Notes under the pieces: model-generated
What the model was told of the DNA's origin: nothing
The model's input: the letters and a program-made list of their open reading frames with translations, nothing else
Database searches by the model: none
Source: Flaviramulus_B aquimarinus
GTDB lineage: Bacteria; Bacteroidota; Bacteroidia; Flavobacteriales; Flavobacteriaceae
Direction: 5' to 3'
Assembly: GCF_039543205.1 (NCBI RefSeq)
Contig: NZ_BAABJH010000002.1
Span: 124,001-188,000, forward strand
DNA: 64,000 nt
In this document: positions 62,338 through 64,000 of the stretch, one piece after another
How the letters are laid out: each line of letters starts with the position of its first letter
How positions within the stretch are numbered: position 1 is the stretch's first letter
Position numbers and translations under genes: made by a program

Positions 62338-63930
62338 TTATAAAATATAATCGGTACTAATAAAGTTTGATGTTTTCTTTTCTAATAATTCTTCAAGAAT
62401 AGCATTATTATAGTCATTATCCTTAGAGGCTACAAATGTTCTTATTGAAAACGACCGTAACGCATCATGTACACTTAGTGTTCCAAATGCTGAATCTTTT
62501 CGTCCTGTAAAAGGATATACATCGGGCCCACGCTGACAAGAACTGTTTAAATTTACGCGACATACTAAATTAACAAGTGTATCAATTAATGGCGATAAGG
62601 TTGTTACATTTTTTCCAAACAAACTGACTTGTTGTCCGTAATTAGATTCTGCCATATCGTCTAATGGTTCTTCAATATCAGAAAAAGAAACCACTGGCAC
62701 CACAGGTCCAAATTGTTCTTCTTTAAAAACCCGCATATCTTTAGTTACAGGATATAAAACTGCTGGAAATATAAAATTTTCAGATGTTTCGCCTCCTTTT
62801 TTATTTAAAACGCTAGCACCTTTTTCTTTGGCATCATCAATTAATTCTTGAATATATGCTGGTTTATCTGCTTCTGGCAAGGGTGTTAATTTAGAACCTG
62901 ATTCCCACGGGTTTCCAAATTTAAGCTGGTCTACTTTAAAAGCAAATCGTCTGTTAAATTCTTCTACTACAGACTCGTGAACATATAATACTTTTAATGC
63001 GGTACAACGTTGTCCGTTAAACGATAAAGATCCTGCAATGCATTCTTCGACTGCTAAATCTAAATCGGCATCTGGCAATACTATTGCTGGGTTTTTAGCT
63101 TCTAAACCTAAAACCATACGTAATCTGTTTCCTTTAGGGTGCTGAGCTTGTAATGCATTTGCTGATTTACTATTTCCTATCAAAGCCAAAACATCAATTT
63201 TACCTGATTTCATTATTGGTGACGCTAACACACGACCACGACCATAAACAATATTTACCACGCCTTTTGGAAAACTTTTTTGAAAAGCTTCCAATAATGG
63301 TGAAATAAGTAAAACACCTATTTTTGCTGGTTTAAAAACAACAGGGTTCCCCATAATTAAAGCCGGAATCAATAAGGTAAAGGTTTCATTTAAAGGGTAG
63401 TTATAAGGCCCTAAACACAGCACAACGCCAAGCGGGCCACGACGAATGTGCGCATATACGCCTGAGTTTTTCTCAAACTTAGCGGAACCTCTATCTATTT
63501 GCTTGTAGGCTTCAATGGTATCGTTAATATAATCTACGGTTCTATCAAATTCTTTTTCTGAATCTGGAAGGTTTTTTCCAATTTCCCACATAAGAAGTTT
63601 AACGACTTCCGCGCGTTTGGTTTTCATTTCTTCCACAAACTTTTCCATACAAGCAATTCTATCAATGACTTTCATGGTAGGCCATAAACCTTGCCCTTTT
63701 CCGTAAGCTAAAGTTGCAGAATCCAAAGCGTCTAATGCTTCTTTTTCGCCTAATTGCGGAATGGTTCCTAAGAGTGTTGGTTTATAACTTTTTGTAGATG
63801 ATATTGTAGAATAAACTTCTGCCGTTTCTCCTTCCCATTGCTTTAACTCACCATCTACTAAATAAGTAGATTGATGTAAAAGTGAATCTATTTTATATGA
63901 TTTTGGAATTTCGGTAAAGGACTTTTTCAT
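62338..63930 (-). CDS. gapN: NADP-dependent glyceraldehyde-3-phosphate dehydrogenase (non-phosphorylating)
   Basis: A 530-residue aldehyde dehydrogenase superfamily protein. It has LGPYNYPLNETFTLL, KPAKIGVL, the catalytic Cys309 in NGQRCTALK, and general-base Glu in LGLEAKNPAIV. The 'FNGQRCTALK' block and length match flavobacterial GapN, which oxidises glyceraldehyde 3-phosphate straight to 3-phosphoglycerate making NADPH. Another aldehyde substrate remains possible. It is transcribed alone on the minus strand with about 70 bases of upstream sequence in the window. Confidence 0.87.
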   Translation of the reverse strand: MKKSFTEIPKSYKIDSLLHQSTYLVDGELKQWEGETAEVYSTISSTKSYKPTLLGTIPQLGEKEALDALDSATLAYGKGQGLWPTMKVIDRIACMEKFVEEMKTKRAEVVKLLMWEIGKNLPDSEKEFDRTVDYINDTIEAYKQIDRGSAKFEKNSGVYAHIRRGPLGVVLCLGPYNYPLNETFTLLIPALIMGNPVVFKPAKIGVLLISPLLEAFQKSFPKGVVNIVYGRGRVLASPIMKSGKIDVLALIGNSKSANALQAQHPKGNRLRMVLGLEAKNPAIVLPDADLDLAVEECIAGSLSFNGQRCTALKVLYVHESVVEEFNRRFAFKVDQLKFGNPWESGSKLTPLPEADKPAYIQELIDDAKEKGASVLNKKGGETSENFIFPAVLYPVTKDMRVFKEEQFGPVVPVVSFSDIEEPLDDMAESNYGQQVSLFGKNVTTLSPLIDTLVNLVCRVNLNSSCQRGPDVYPFTGRKDSAFGTLSVHDALRSFSIRTFVASKDNDYNNAILEELLEKKTSNFISTDYIL

Positions 63931-64000
63931 TATGAGAAGGTTTTGGTTAATTCTAATATAGGTGCTTTTTCTATATTTTAGGTTAATTCATTAATATCAA

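Noticed and set aside
1..64000. Mobile elements, CRISPR arrays, tRNA or rRNA genes
   Set aside because: No transposase, integrase, regularly spaced repeats or cloverleaf-like segments were seen; the window is nearly continuous core-metabolism genes.

Overview
The window is AT-rich bacterial chromosome, and almost every gene in it is core metabolism. It fits the family Flavobacteriaceae (phylum Bacteroidota). Supporting signs are a gliding-motility ABC ATPase (gldA), paired secreted DUF3857/transglutaminase-like proteins, a split metH, a MetX-aspartokinase-homoserine dehydrogenase fusion, an N-acylornithine-type carbamoyltransferase, weak ribosome binding sites, and promoters with the Bacteroidota pattern TTTG-N18..21-TAnnTTTG. 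I see no insertion sequences, prophage, CRISPR array, tRNA or rRNA. Species cannot be named from this.

Layout. 1-4 kb: ECF sigma factor, polyprenyl synthetase, rlmN, queA. 4-12 kb: a minus-strand block of rsgA, dtd, a membrane hydrolase gene broken by an in-frame TGA, two DUF3857 proteins, a MazG-like pyrophosphohydrolase and aroA. 12-16.6 kb: an aromatic amino acid operon (pheA, aminotransferase, tyrA, DAHP synthase/chorismate mutase). 16.7-21 kb: plus-strand gldA, pta, ackA. 21-24 kb: a lipoprotein, a PagL-like barrel, metF. 24-44.6 kb: a large methionine/cysteine/sulfate region. 44.6-48.7 kb: a helical-repeat protein divergent from leuA-leuB. 48.8-50 kb: a beta-barrel protein. 50-62 kb: a 12-gene arginine/proline operon. 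62.3-63.9 kb: gapN.

How it works together. The sulfur region is one programme. The cys operon (DUF2061, cysH, cysD, cysN, sulfite reductase, cobA, precorrin-2 dehydrogenase, ferredoxin-NADP reductase, cysE, cysM) takes sulfate to cysteine and makes the siroheme it needs. The metY-metX/thrA-metZ-rrf2 operon and the split metH-metF operon make methionine, and each begins with a SAM-I riboswitch. An Rrf2 regulator ends the first met operon and lies just upstream of the cys operon, whose promoter carries an inverted repeat at the transcription start.

The most interesting signal is regulatory. Upstream of pheA is a complete-looking transcription attenuator: a 25-residue leader peptide with five Phe, four Tyr and one Trp, a strong terminator, and a mutually exclusive antiterminator helix. 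The arginine operon may have a similar leader with an Arg-Arg-Phe-Arg-Arg run, though I see no clear terminator there. A weaker Ile/Val/Leu-rich leader precedes leuA. Together they suggest that ribosome-mediated attenuation controls amino acid synthesis in this organism.
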